From NCBI RefSeq assembly GCF_014217785.1, contig NZ_CP048814.1, positions 2,542,001 through 2,606,000 on the forward strand: a stretch of 64,000 bases of DNA, written 5' to 3'. The notes below the pieces were generated by a model. The model was not told the DNA's origin. It did no database searches and saw nothing but the letters and a program-made list of their open reading frames with translations. The translations under genes and the position numbers were made by a program. Positions 7,637-17,101 of this stretch are shown here, piece by piece (within the stretch, counting starts at the first letter, position 1; each line of letters starts with the position of its first letter). The stretch comes from Rhodococcus triatomae (lineage in GTDB: Bacteria; Actinomycetota; Actinomycetes; Mycobacteriales; Mycobacteriaceae).

Positions 7637-8392
7637 ATGGCAGGTAGTAGAACTGCGATCGTCACCGGTGCCGCCCGAGGGATCGGCGCCGCCGTCGCTC
7701 AGAGGCTGGCGGCCGACGGAAACGCCGTCGCCGTGCTCGACCTCGACGAGGCCGCCTGTGCGGACACCGTGGCCGCCATCGAGGCGGCCGGGGGCCGCGC
7801 CCTCGCCGTCGGTGCAGACGTGGCCGACGAGGCCTCGGTCGCCGCCGCGGTCGAGCGGATCGCCGCGGAACTCGGTGAGCCGACGATCCTCGTCAACAAT
7901 GCCGGAATCCTGCGCGACAATCTGCTGTTCAAGATGAGTGTCGACGACTGGGATGCGGTACTGAACGTGCACCTGCGGGGCGCTTTCCTCATGGCCCGCG
8001 CCGTGCAGAAGTACATGGTGGACGCGAAGTTCGGTCGGATCGTCAACCTGTCGAGCACGTCTGCGCTCGGCAACCGGGGCCAGGCCAACTACTCGGCGGC
8101 CAAGGCGGGCATGCAGGGATTCACCAAGACGCTCGCCATCGAGCTCGGCAAGTTCGGTGTCACCGCCAATGCCATCGCGCCGGGATTCATCGCGACCGAG
8201 ATGACCGCCGCCACCGCGGCGCGGGTCGGCGCCGACTTCGAGGACTTCAAGGCGGCGGCTGCCGGCCAGATCCCGGTGGCGCGGGTGGGCGAGCCGGCCG
8301 ACATCGCGCACACCGCATCGTTCTTCGCGAGCGAGGGCGCGGGCTTCGTGTCGGGTCAGGTCATCTACGTGGCCGGCGGGCCGAAGGACTGA
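7637..8392 (+). CDS. SDR-family oxidoreductase, FabG-like
   Basis: 251 residues starting MAGSRTAIVTGAARGIG. Complete SDR set: TGAARGIG, NNAG, Ser-Tyr-Lys with YSAAK, and the C-terminal VSGQVIYVAGGPKD. FabG-type enzymes interconvert 3-oxoacyl and 3-hydroxyacyl thioesters with NAD(P). The start was chosen for the strong AGGAGG 12 bases upstream; the frame is open to 7535 but that part is unconserved-looking. The stop at 8392 directly touches the end of the convergent SRPBCC gene with no spacer. Likely last gene of the 4.7-8.4 kb operon. Confidence 0.9.
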   Translation: MAGSRTAIVTGAARGIGAAVAQRLAADGNAVAVLDLDEAACADTVAAIEAAGGRALAVGADVADEASVAAAVERIAAELGEPTILVNNAGILRDNLLFKMSVDDWDAVLNVHLRGAFLMARAVQKYMVDAKFGRIVNLSSTSALGNRGQANYSAAKAGMQGFTKTLAIELGKFGVTANAIAPGFIATEMTAATAARVGADFEDFKAAAAGQIPVARVGEPADIAHTASFFASEGAGFVSGQVIYVAGGPKD

Positions 8393-8848
8393 TCACGCCT
8401 CGCGGGCGTAGATCTCCTCGACGTTGCGGCGCAGGGTCTCCTCGGTGTTCTTGATCGCCGTACCCACGAAGGGTTCGACGATCCGGCCGAGGGCCTTGCC
8501 CGCCAGCCCGCCGGGCAGCTGGTAGGCGAAGTCGACGCTCAGTTCGGTGGCGGAATCGCCCTTGCGGATGAAGCGCCACGACGACGAGTTCGAGACCCCG
8601 CCGAGCGACGACAGCGTGATGACCTCGTTCTCCACCCATTCGGTCACTTCCAGCCGCGATTCGAGGCTGGCCGGCCCGATCTTCATGACGGCATCGAACT
8701 GCGCGCCCAGACCCTGCGTGAACTCGCCGACCGGCGTGAACTGGGAGACGCCGAACATCCAGTCGGGCACGGTGCTGTGGTCGTCGATGTAGGCGAAGAC
8801 GACCTCGATCGGAGCGGCGGCGGAGGCGGAGTGACGGATGTGGATCAT
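8393..8848 (-). CDS. SRPBCC-family (START-like) protein
   Basis: 151 residues with the SRPBCC fold pattern: N-terminal strand MIHIRHSASAAAPIEVVFAYIDD, the WMFGVSQF region after a helix, an ASLESRLEVTEWVENE strand set, and a long C-terminal amphipathic helix (IVEPFVGTAIKNTEETLRRNV). Members bind hydrophobic ligands in a deep cavity (polyketide cyclase/lipid-transfer superfamily). AAGGA precedes the ATG at 8848. Divergent from a TetR gene across 138 bases that carry a perfect inverted repeat. Inferred: ligand-binding or carrier protein controlled by that TetR. Confidence 0.85.
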   Translation of the reverse strand: MIHIRHSASAAAPIEVVFAYIDDHSTVPDWMFGVSQFTPVGEFTQGLGAQFDAVMKIGPASLESRLEVTEWVENEVITLSSLGGVSNSSSWRFIRKGDSATELSVDFAYQLPGGLAGKALGRIVEPFVGTAIKNTEETLRRNVEEIYAREA

Positions 8849-8889
8849 GAGGGCGTCCTTTGCGTCGATCCGTAATTACTGTGACAGAC

Positions 8890-8902
8890 TGTACTGGGTA
8901 CA
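8890..8902. promoter_or_regulatory. TGTAC-TGG-GTACA inverted repeat
   Basis: A perfect 5-bp-arm inverted repeat with a 3-base spacer in the intergenic region between the SRPBCC gene and the divergent TetR gene. Position and symmetry fit an operator of the adjacent TetR protein. Confidence 0.5.
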
Positions 8903-8986
8903 TTGCCCGGCTTTCTCGGCGGTGCGCCCCCGCCGCTGTCCCGTGCCGCCGCGTTCCCATGCTGCCACTGCTCTACGGTGTACCGC

Positions 8987-9598
8987 ATGACGGAGGAGAG
9001 CATCGAGCCGGCGTCGTGGCGCGTGTACCGCGATCAGGGCCTGACGAGGGTGCTCGCGGCGGCGCTGTCCGCGTTCGCCGAGCGTGGGTACGACGGTGCG
9101 TCGATCAGGGAGATCGCCGTTCGCGCAGGCCTGTCCGTGCCTGGTCTCTACCATCACTACCCGTCGAAGCAGGCCCTGCTGGTCGGTTTGACCGACGCGG
9201 TGATGGAGGAGTTGCTGGCGCGCAGTCGTGCCGCAGTGGCGGAGGCCGGGCCCACCGCGAGCGAGCGTTTCGACGCGGTCGTGGAGAGCTTGTTGCGGTT
9301 CCACATGTTCCGCCGCGACCAGGCGTTCGTCGCGTCGCGGGAGACCCGCAGCATGGAGCCGCAGGCCCGCGCCGCCTACATCGCGCAGCGGGACGAACAG
9401 CAGCGCATGCTCGACGACATCGTGGTCGCCGGAGTCGCGGACGGTGTGTTCCGGACGCCGTTCCCCGAGGATGCCAGTCGTGCGGTCGTGACGATGTGTG
9501 TGGGTCTGTCCACCTGGTACCGGGAGGACGGACCACTCACTCCCGACGAACTGGTCGAGCGCTACGTGCGCATTGCCCGCGCCACCGTGGAGTCCTGA
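8987..9598 (+). CDS. TetR/AcrR-family transcriptional regulator
   Basis: 203 residues from ATG 8987 (MTEESIEPASW). The helix-turn-helix is clear: VLAAALSAFAERGYDGASI followed by REIAVRAGLSVPGLYHHYPSKQALL, about residues 20-62. The C-terminal domain has the FHMFRRDQAFVASRETRSM helix seen in KstR2-like and other acyl-CoA-sensing TetRs, but this is not enough to name it. No strong ribosome site precedes the ATG. Neighbours: divergent SRPBCC protein; downstream acyl-CoA dehydrogenase with an 18-bp palindrome in its promoter. Confidence 0.88.
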   Translation: MTEESIEPASWRVYRDQGLTRVLAAALSAFAERGYDGASIREIAVRAGLSVPGLYHHYPSKQALLVGLTDAVMEELLARSRAAVAEAGPTASERFDAVVESLLRFHMFRRDQAFVASRETRSMEPQARAAYIAQRDEQQRMLDDIVVAGVADGVFRTPFPEDASRAVVTMCVGLSTWYREDGPLTPDELVERYVRIARATVES

Positions 9599-9657
9599 CC
9601 CGGGGATTCGCGCTGCATGCTTGACGTGCAGGCAGTGTGCATGGCACGGTCACCGGT

Positions 9658-9675
9658 ACCGAGCGATCGATCGGT
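9658..9675. promoter_or_regulatory. ACCGA-N8-TCGGT palindromic operator candidate
   Basis: ACCGA (9658-9662) and TCGGT (9671-9675) flank a centred CGATCG; only one base pair of the 18 breaks the symmetry. It lies 36 bases before the acyl-CoA dehydrogenase start, downstream of a possible TTGACG -35 (9621-9626). Likely a TetR-type site. Confidence 0.6.
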
Positions 9676-9710
9676 CGGCGCACTGTCCGGGTGAGTGGAA
9701 GGTTGTCCGA

Positions 9711-10928
9711 ATGACCGTCGATCTGAGTTACTCCGCCCCGGTCCGGGATCTGATCTCGAAGACGCGGGCATTCACCCGCGAGCACGTTCTGCCGATCGAG
9801 GACGCCAACAGCGGTGACGTCACCGCCGCAGGGGGCGACGAACTCCGCATCGCACTGCAGCGGGCCGCGAAGGAGGCGGGTGTGTTCGCGCCGCACGTGC
9901 CGGTGGAGTTCGGCGGCCACGGGCTGGGGATGAGTGATCGTGCCCCGGTCTTCGAGGAGGCGGGGTACTCGCTCTTCGGCCCGATCGCGACCAACATCGC
10001 GGCCCCGGACGAAGGTAACGTCCACCTGCTCGCGCACGTTGCCGACGACGCGCAGAAGCGGGAGTTCCTGGCGCCGCTCGCGCACGGCGAGGTCAGGTCC
10101 GCCTTCGCCATGACCGAGCCCGCTCCGGGCGCCGGCTCGGACCCCTCGGCCCTGCGCACCCGCGCCGAGAAGGTTGCCGGAGGCTGGAAGATCAACGGGC
10201 ACAAGTGGTTCATCACCGGCGCCGACGGGGCCGGATTCTTCATCGTGATGGCCCGCACCTCGGGCGAACCGGGTGACCGGGGTGGGGCGACGATGTTCCT
10301 GCTCCCCGCGGGAGCGCCCGGACTCGAAGTCGGGCGGCACATCGAGACGTTGGACCGGGCGATGATCGGTGGACACTGCGAAGTGCGCTTCGACGACGTC
10401 TTCGTGCCGGACGACGCCGTCCTGGGCCGGGTCGACGAAGGGTTCGCCTACGCACAGGTACGGCTCGGTCCGGCGCGGATGACCCATGTCATGCGCTGGC
10501 TCGGTGCCGCCCGCAGGGCCCACGACGTCGCGGTGGCGCACGTGGCGGGCCGTGCGGGCTTCGGCTCGAGGCTCGGAGACCTCGGAATGGTGCAGAAGAT
10601 GGTGGCGGACAACGAGATCGATATCGCCGCGACGCGGGCGCTCCTGGTGCGTGCGTGTTGGGAACTCGACCGCGGAGAACGGGCGTCGGATTCCACGTCG
10701 ATCGCCAAGACGTTCGCGGCCGAAGCTGTCGGACGGATCGTGGACCGCTCCATCCAGATGTGCGGCGGGCTCGGAGTGTCCGGTGATCTCCCGCTCGCCC
10801 GACTGTCCCGCGAGGTGCGCCCGTTCCGGGTGTACGACGGGCCGTCCGAGGTGCACCGCTGGTCGATCGCGAAGCGCGCGGTCGGCGCCGCCAAGCGCGC
10901 GGCAAGGGAGGGGAACCGACATGGCTGA
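9711..10928 (+). CDS. acyl-CoA dehydrogenase, ACAD10/11-like
   Basis: 405 residues. ACAD landmarks: FAMTEPAPGAGSDPSAL near residue 130, KINGHKWFITGADG, QMCGGLGVSGDLPLARL and the C-terminal VYDGPSEVHRWSIAKR. The YDGPSE loop, with Asp where short-chain enzymes have catalytic Glu, is characteristic of the ACAD10/11 subgroup (mycobacterial FadE-like proteins). The next gene, overlapping by eight bases, encodes an aminoglycoside-phosphotransferase-like kinase. That pairing equals the fused APH-ACAD of vertebrate ACAD10/11, which acts on 4-hydroxyacyl-CoAs through a phosphorylated intermediate. By inference this pair may process hydroxylated acyl-CoAs. The start is ATG 9711; upstream in-frame residues are unconvincing. 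Confidence 0.92.
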   Translation: MTVDLSYSAPVRDLISKTRAFTREHVLPIEDANSGDVTAAGGDELRIALQRAAKEAGVFAPHVPVEFGGHGLGMSDRAPVFEEAGYSLFGPIATNIAAPDEGNVHLLAHVADDAQKREFLAPLAHGEVRSAFAMTEPAPGAGSDPSALRTRAEKVAGGWKINGHKWFITGADGAGFFIVMARTSGEPGDRGGATMFLLPAGAPGLEVGRHIETLDRAMIGGHCEVRFDDVFVPDDAVLGRVDEGFAYAQVRLGPARMTHVMRWLGAARRAHDVAVAHVAGRAGFGSRLGDLGMVQKMVADNEIDIAATRALLVRACWELDRGERASDSTSIAKTFAAEAVGRIVDRSIQMCGGLGVSGDLPLARLSREVRPFRVYDGPSEVHRWSIAKRAVGAAKRAAREGNRHG

Positions 10929-11994
10929 CACGCCGAACGACTCGAACAGCCCGAACAGCCCGAACGGCTCGGCCTCGAACACATACGACGGACTCGATCT
11001 CGCTGCGCTGCAGAACCATCTGACCGACAGCGGGGTCGCCGTCGCGGGTGAGCTGACGGCGAACCTGATCTCCGGGGGCAAGTCGAATCTCACCTTCGGC
11101 GTCACGGACGGCGTCTCGTCGTGGATCCTGCGACGCCCACCCACAGCCGGCCTGACGCCCTCGGCCCACGACGTCGCCAGGGAGTTCCGGATCACCTCCG
11201 CGTTGGCGGGTACCGGCGTGCCGGTGGCTCCCACCGTGTCGCTATGTGAGGACGAGGCGGTGATGGGCGCGCCGTTCACGGTGGTGGAGTTCGTCCCCGG
11301 CCAGGTGATCCGTACCCGGAGCCAACTGGACATGTTGTCGGACAACGATGTCGACCGCTGCATGGCGGAGCTGATCGAGGTACTCGCCCGGCTGCATTCG
11401 GTCGACTACCGCTCCTGCGGCCTCGGTGAGTTCGGTCGGCCCGACGGGTATGTCGCTCGTCAGGTGAAGCTGTGGACGGGTCAGTGGGAACGGGTGAAGG
11501 CGGCCGACCACCCCGACGTGGATCGGCTGGCGGGGCTTCTCGCGGGCGCGATCCCGGAGCGCTCGGCCTCGGCGATCGTCCACGGGGACTACCGGATCGA
11601 CAACACGATCCTGGGTACCGAGGATGTGGGTACGGTTGCAGCCGTGGTCGATTGGGAGCTCTCCACGCTCGGAGATCCGCTCACGGACGTCGCCTTGATG
11701 TGCGTCTACCGGCACCCCGCCATGGATCTGGTACTCGGTGAGCCGGCGGCGTGGACCAGTTCGCGTCTGCCCTCGGCGGAGGACATCGCCCACCGCTACA
11801 GCGTTGCGGCGGGCCGGGATCTCGACCACTGGCCGTTCTATCTGGCGCTGGCCTGTTTCAAGCTGGCCGTCATCGCAGCCGGTATCGACCATCGCTACCG
11901 CGCGGGTGCGACGCGGGGCGAAGGCTTCGACCGTGCCGGTGCCGCCGTACCGGAATTCGTCGCCGCCGGACTGCACGCCGCGCGAGGGATGTGA
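10921..11994 (+). CDS. APH-like phosphotransferase partnered with acyl-CoA dehydrogenase
   Basis: 357 residues. Kinase motifs: Brenner loop IVHGDYRIDNTIL near residue 220 and the DFG-equivalent VVDWELSTLGDPLTDVA near 243, both intact, so it should be active. The nucleotide loop SGGKSNLTFGV lies near residue 51. The first 25 residues are a Ser-Asn-Pro-rich low-complexity stretch (tandem NSPN). The family includes the APH domain of ACAD10/11 and LvaA, which phosphorylates 4-hydroxyvaleryl-CoA in levulinate catabolism. Eight-base overlap with the preceding dehydrogenase indicates co-translation. Substrate is inferred, not shown. Confidence 0.88.
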   Translation: MADTPNDSNSPNSPNGSASNTYDGLDLAALQNHLTDSGVAVAGELTANLISGGKSNLTFGVTDGVSSWILRRPPTAGLTPSAHDVAREFRITSALAGTGVPVAPTVSLCEDEAVMGAPFTVVEFVPGQVIRTRSQLDMLSDNDVDRCMAELIEVLARLHSVDYRSCGLGEFGRPDGYVARQVKLWTGQWERVKAADHPDVDRLAGLLAGAIPERSASAIVHGDYRIDNTILGTEDVGTVAAVVDWELSTLGDPLTDVALMCVYRHPAMDLVLGEPAAWTSSRLPSAEDIAHRYSVAAGRDLDHWPFYLALACFKLAVIAAGIDHRYRAGATRGEGFDRAGAAVPEFVAAGLHAARGM

Positions 11995-12003
11995 CCGACT
12001 GCC

Positions 12004-12099
12004 GCTGTTTGCCCTCAGGTGTCGCGGGCTTCGCCGCAGTTTGCCCTCGAGTGTCGCGGGCTTCGCCGCAGTTTGCCCTCAAGTGTCGCGGGCTTCGCC
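12004..12099. repeat. 32-bp tandem triplication at a gene 3-prime end
   Basis: Three 32-bp units (12004-12035, 12036-12067, 12068-12099) share GTTTGCCCTC and GTGTCGCGGGCTTCGCC with only two or three differences. The third unit contains the last codons (GEARDT) and stop of the minus-strand gene ending at 12079; the other two copy that 3-prime end into the space between convergent genes. Each unit carries a short GCGG/CCGC hairpin. Confidence 0.9.
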
Positions 12100-12624
12100 G
12101 CGACGGCGAAAGAAACTGAACCCGGGAACCCCCTGGATCGCCTGCCGGACGTCCTTGACCACTTCGAGGAGTTCGTGGATCTCGGGAGCGACGGTGTCGA
12201 GCGTCGCCAGGATCGGCATGATCGCCGTCATTCGTACGGTCAACTCGGGAAGGTAGTCGATCAACGCGACTGCCGCGTGGACCTCGTCCTCGCCGATCTC
12301 GTCCACGAATCGCGCCGCCAGCGGGGCCGCCCGCGCGGCGAGCGGAGCGTAGAGGTCGAGTAGTTCCTGGGCCGTGGCCGACAGGCGCGCCGTGTCGACG
12401 ACGACGGTCTCCACTTCCACGGTGGCCAGCGCCGCGCGGGTGACGACGTGATCGGCGCGGCGCGTGACGAGGTCTATCCGCTCGACGAGCGCTTCGACCT
12501 CGTCGAGGAGTGCGCCGATTCGCCCCGGGAGCGAGGCCACCAGCGCCGTGGTAGCCACCGTCCATCCCACGACATCGCGCACGCCGCGCACCACGTCGTG
12601 CGGGCGGGGGACGAGTGCGGACAT
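12079..12624 (-). CDS. hypothetical helical protein
   Basis: 181 residues from the ATG at 12624 (MSALVPRP); another ATG three codons earlier has a poorer upstream site. I do not recognise a named family. The sequence is mostly alpha-helical, with a weakly hydrophobic stretch around VVGWTVATTALVASLPGRIGALLDEVEAL and several Val/Ala/Leu-rich amphipathic helices; similar proteins occur in many Nocardiaceae genomes. It may associate with the membrane. It ends GFSFFRRRGEARDT, the last residues lying in a tandem repeat. It is divergent from nrdF. No function is proposed. Confidence 0.7.
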   Translation of the reverse strand: MSALVPRPHDVVRGVRDVVGWTVATTALVASLPGRIGALLDEVEALVERIDLVTRRADHVVTRAALATVEVETVVVDTARLSATAQELLDLYAPLAARAAPLAARFVDEIGEDEVHAAVALIDYLPELTVRMTAIMPILATLDTVAPEIHELLEVVKDVRQAIQGVPGFSFFRRRGEARDT

Positions 12625-12714
12625 GGCTGCCATCCTGCACGAGTGCCGTCACGTCACCGAGGTGGCTCCCCTCGATCGTGCGAGATTCGCTATAGTTCGG
12701 CTACCCGAAAATAA

Positions 12715-13725
<1,011 letters not shown>

Positions 13726-13731
<6 letters not shown>

Positions 13732-15867
13732 GCGCGCCTCGATGCCCGAACCCGCCGGGCTGTCGGTGGGAGCCGGTGCGGGGTCGAAGGTACTCGGCCA
13801 CCACACTCTCGGCCCGATCAGGGTGAACAGGGCCGGGACGACGAGCGTGCGGACGACGAAGGTGTCCAACAGGATTCCGAGGCCGACGACGATTCCCAGT
13901 TGGGTCAGCGTGATCAGGGGCAGGACACCGAGGACGGTGAACACCGCCGCCAGGACGATCCCGGCGCTGGTGATGACTCCTCCGGTGGCGGCGACCGCAC
14001 GCACGATCCCGCCTCGGGTGCCGTGGCCGGGAGTCTCCTCGCGGGCGCGCGCCACGAGGAACATGGTGTAGTCGACACCCAGCGCCACCAGGAACAGGAA
14101 GGCGAAGAGCGGGACGGTGTCGTCGAGGGCCGGGAAGCCGAAGACGTACGTGCTCACCCCATTGCCGAGCCCGAGGGCGGCGAGTGAACTCAGCACCGTC
14201 GTCGCGACCAGAACGACGGGTGCGACGACGGCCCGGAGCAGGACGATCAGGACGGCGAGGACGACGGCGAGGATGATCGGAACGGCGATCAGCTGGTCGC
14301 GGACGGCGGCGTTCCGCTGATCGAGGGCTTCGGCGTCACTTCCCCCGACCAGGGCCTCGGTTCCTCCCGGGGGCGGGAGGGTCTCGCGGATGGTCTCGAT
14401 GGTGGCGAACGCCTCGTCGGTGGCGGGTGGGGCGTCGAGGACCACGGTGAACCGGGTGAGGCCCGTGTCGGATCGGCCGGCTTCGGTGACGGAGGAGACG
14501 CCGGGCGTGGCGGCGAGGACACTCGCCGTGTCCTGCGCGGCTCCGGTGTCGACGAGCACGGTCGTGGGGTTCGAGAGCCCGGAGGGGAAGTGCGCGGCCA
14601 GCGTGTCGAGACCGTCGACGGACTCGGCGGTGACGCGGAACTGTTCGGTCTGCGACAGCCCCACCTGGATGCCGAGAACTCCGGTGGCGCAGATTCCCAG
14701 TGCCGCGACGGCGGTGACCGACGTGCGCCACGGATGCCGGGCGACGGCCGACGCGACGCGGAACCACGTTCCGCCCGAGGTGGTGTCGGGATCTCCGACC
14801 TTCGGCACGAACGGCCAGAACAGCTTCTTTCCGCAGAGCGCGAGTGCCGGTGGCAGGACCAGGAGCACGAAGACCAGGGCCACCAGGAGCCCCGCGGCCG
14901 CGAGTGCACCCAGACTGCGGGTACTCGGAATCGAGGTCAGGAGCAGCGTGAGCAGTGCCAGGACGACGGTGCCGTTGGAGGCGAGGATCGTCGGCCCCGC
15001 CTGCCGGACGGCGTGCCGCAGGGCGAGCCGGTGGTCGGCCTCCGAGCGCAATTCCTGCCGGTAGCGCGAGATCAGGAGCAGGGCGTAGTTGGTCCCCGCG
15101 CCGAACACCAGAACGCTGGTGATCCCGGAGGTCGATCCGTCGAAGGACAGGCCGGTGATCTCGGCCAGGGCCGTACCCACGGTCCCGGCGAATCGATCGG
15201 CGAATCCGATGACCGCGAGCGGGACGAGCCAGAGGATCGGCGAGCGGTAGGTGAGAACGAGGAGGGCCGCGACCACCAGGGCCGTGACCGCGAGCAGGGT
15301 CGTATTGGCACCGGAGAAAGAGTCCGCGATGTCGGCACCGAAGGCGGGACCGCCGGTGACCTCGGCGCGGAGTTCGTCCGGCAGGCCGGTGGAGGCGGCG
15401 TCGCGCAGCGCGGACACCTGGTCGCTCAGGGCGAAGCCGGACAGTTCGGCGTCGACCGGTACCGGGCCGAGAACCGCCTTGCCGTCGGGGGAGGGCACCA
15501 TCGCGGGCGCCGGAGCGCCGTCATCGGCTTCCCCGACCGCGAGCATGCGTGTGTGGACGGCGTCGAATTCGGTGAGGTCTGCCGAGGTCAACTCGGCCCC
15601 GTCGGAGCGGCTGCCGACGAGGACGGCCGAGGCGGTCTCCGACTGGGGGAACTCGGCCAACCGTTGCTGGACCTGCGCGGATTCGGCGGATTCGGGCAGT
15701 GCGGAGGGCGCTTCTCCCGCCGCGTCGTTGCCGCCGACGAGCGCCATGATCGCGACAGCCGACACGAGGACGGCGAGCGCGATCGACCAGGACCGGCGGC
15801 CGGTGACCGCGGCGGCCAGGCGATCCCAGGCCCCGCCGCCGGGTAGGTTGCCCGTCGAGGAGTCCAT
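13726..15867 (-). CDS. MmpL/RND-family membrane transporter
   Basis: 713 residues with the duplicated MMPL architecture: TM1 near residue 30, a periplasmic loop, five TMs (about 185-345), a second loop, and six TMs (about 530-690). The segment GVDYTMFLVARAREE near 595 and GTNYALLLISRYRQELR near 255 are the paired D/N-Y-x-x-x-L-x-x-R-x-R/E motifs that couple proton flow. Such proteins export lipids, siderophores or drugs across the membrane. The divergent MarR gene and the double inverted repeat between them suggest an inducible efflux or lipid-export unit. The last codons lie in a duplicated segment shared with nrdF. Confidence 0.93.
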
Positions 15868-15876
15868 CGCCGAATC

Positions 15877-15907
15877 ATTTCATATTCTGAAATGTTCAAC
15901 AAATGAA
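15877..15907. promoter_or_regulatory. paired MarR-type operators
   Basis: ATTTCA-TATTC-TGAAAT (15877-15893) is a perfect inverted repeat with a 5-base spacer. TTCA-ACAAA-TGAA (15895-15907) is a second, shorter copy with the same spacing, centre 16 bp away. They lie in the AT-rich gap between the RND gene (start 15867) and the MarR gene (start 15960). Confidence 0.75.
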
Positions 15908-15959
15908 ATAATGCCGAGTACATGTCGGGCGTTCGGGATTGCGGAGAAGGGGCCGGTGG

Positions 15960-16502
15960 ATGGTGGAGGGTAGTTCCGGTCGCGTGCCGTCGGACAGGAG
16001 ATCCCGGCTCGAGGCCGAGATCTCGGCCGACCTGCGTGAGGTGACGGCGGTGTCCGAGCAGATCGGACGAGTCTTCGCGGCCACACACGATCTGGGCCAC
16101 AACGACTTCCATGCGTTGATGCACATCATGGTGGCCGAGACGGGCGGACGGCCCCTGCGTGCCGGTGAACTGGGATCGATGCTGGGGCTCTCCCCGGCGG
16201 CGATGACGTATCTGGTCGAGCGGTTGCTGGCGTCCGGGCACATTCGCCGGGAGGCGGATCCGTCGGACCGGCGAAGAGTCCTCCTCAGGTACGACACGCA
16301 AGGTCTCGAGGTCGCGCGGGAGTTCTTCGCCCCGCTCGGTGCGCGGACGACGCACGCACTGCGCGCGGTTCCGGACGACGACCTGGCGGCCGCGCACCGC
16401 GTGTTCACGGTTCTGGTCGAATCGATGCGGGCGCATCACGACGAACTGGGGGCGACGGGGGATCGCGGCTCTTCCTCGACCGGTCCCGCGGAGACTCACT
16501 GA
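15960..16502 (+). CDS. MarR-family transcriptional regulator
   Basis: 180 residues from ATG 15960, which has GGAGAAGGGG nine bases upstream. The winged helix is clear: LRAGELGSMLGLSPAAMTYLVERLLASGHIRREADPSDRRRVLL, about residues 60-105, including the D-x-R wing (DPSDRRR). Divergent from the MmpL/RND transporter with two palindromes in the shared promoter. It most likely represses the transporter and itself until a hydrophobic or phenolic ligand binds. Confidence 0.92.
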   Translation: MVEGSSGRVPSDRRSRLEAEISADLREVTAVSEQIGRVFAATHDLGHNDFHALMHIMVAETGGRPLRAGELGSMLGLSPAAMTYLVERLLASGHIRREADPSDRRRVLLRYDTQGLEVAREFFAPLGARTTHALRAVPDDDLAAAHRVFTVLVESMRAHHDELGATGDRGSSSTGPAETH

Positions 16503-16576
16503 CCGGCACGATCTCACATTCCGTGCGTCCCGGACGTCTACGGGATGAGAGCGTCGTCGACTGGAAGGATCGAATC

Positions 16577-17101
16577 ATGGCCCCTGATTCTCTCGGGTAC
16601 CCGGACAGCCCCGTGTACTCGGACAGCCTCACCCACACGCTCGTCGACTCGCCGATCGGGCCGTTGACCCTGGTGGCGACGAGTGCGGGCCTGTCGGGGG
16701 TCTACCTGGCCGAGCATCGGCACGGACCCGACCCGTCGCAACTGGGGACTCGGGACGACACCGGATTCGGGCCCGCGTCGGCGCAACTCGCGGAGTACTT
16801 CCGCGGAGAACGGAGCCGGTTCGACCTGCCCTTGTCGCCGCGCGGTACGCCGTTCCAGCGACGAGTGTGGGAGTTGCTCGCCACCGTCCCCTACGGGCGG
16901 ACGTGGACCTACCGGCAACTGGCCGAGGCCGCCGGGAAGCCGACCGCGGTGCGGGCCGTGGCCTCGGCGAATGCCCGCAATCCGCTGAGCATCGTGGTGC
17001 CCTGCCACCGGGTGGTCGGCAGCGACGGTTCGCTCACCGGCTATGCGGGTGGTCTCGCACGCAAGCGATTCCTGCTCGACCTCGAAGGCTCCGCCACGTG
17101 A
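16577..17101 (+). CDS. ogt: methylated-DNA--protein-cysteine methyltransferase
   Basis: 174 residues. Removes the methyl group from O6-methylguanine in DNA by irreversible transfer to its own Cys. The active site PCHRVVGSDGSLTGYAGG near residue 143 has the catalytic Cys and the following His-Arg. The DNA-recognition helix region VPYGRTWTYRQLAEAAG precedes it. AAGGA lies ahead of the ATG at 16577. Its stop overlaps the start of the sigma factor by four bases, so it heads a three-gene operon with a sigma factor and a second methyltransferase. There is no Ada N-terminal domain. Confidence 0.93.
   Translation: MAPDSLGYPDSPVYSDSLTHTLVDSPIGPLTLVATSAGLSGVYLAEHRHGPDPSQLGTRDDTGFGPASAQLAEYFRGERSRFDLPLSPRGTPFQRRVWELLATVPYGRTWTYRQLAEAAGKPTAVRAVASANARNPLSIVVPCHRVVGSDGSLTGYAGGLARKRFLLDLEGSAT

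Noticed and set aside
12004-12099. CRISPR-like array
   Set aside because: The units are directly adjacent with no unique spacers, and one is the coding end of a gene; it is a simple tandem repeat.
15939-15959. Upstream TTG start for the MarR gene
   Set aside because: It overlaps the ribosome-binding sequence used by the ATG at 15960, and adds only an Arg-rich heptapeptide.
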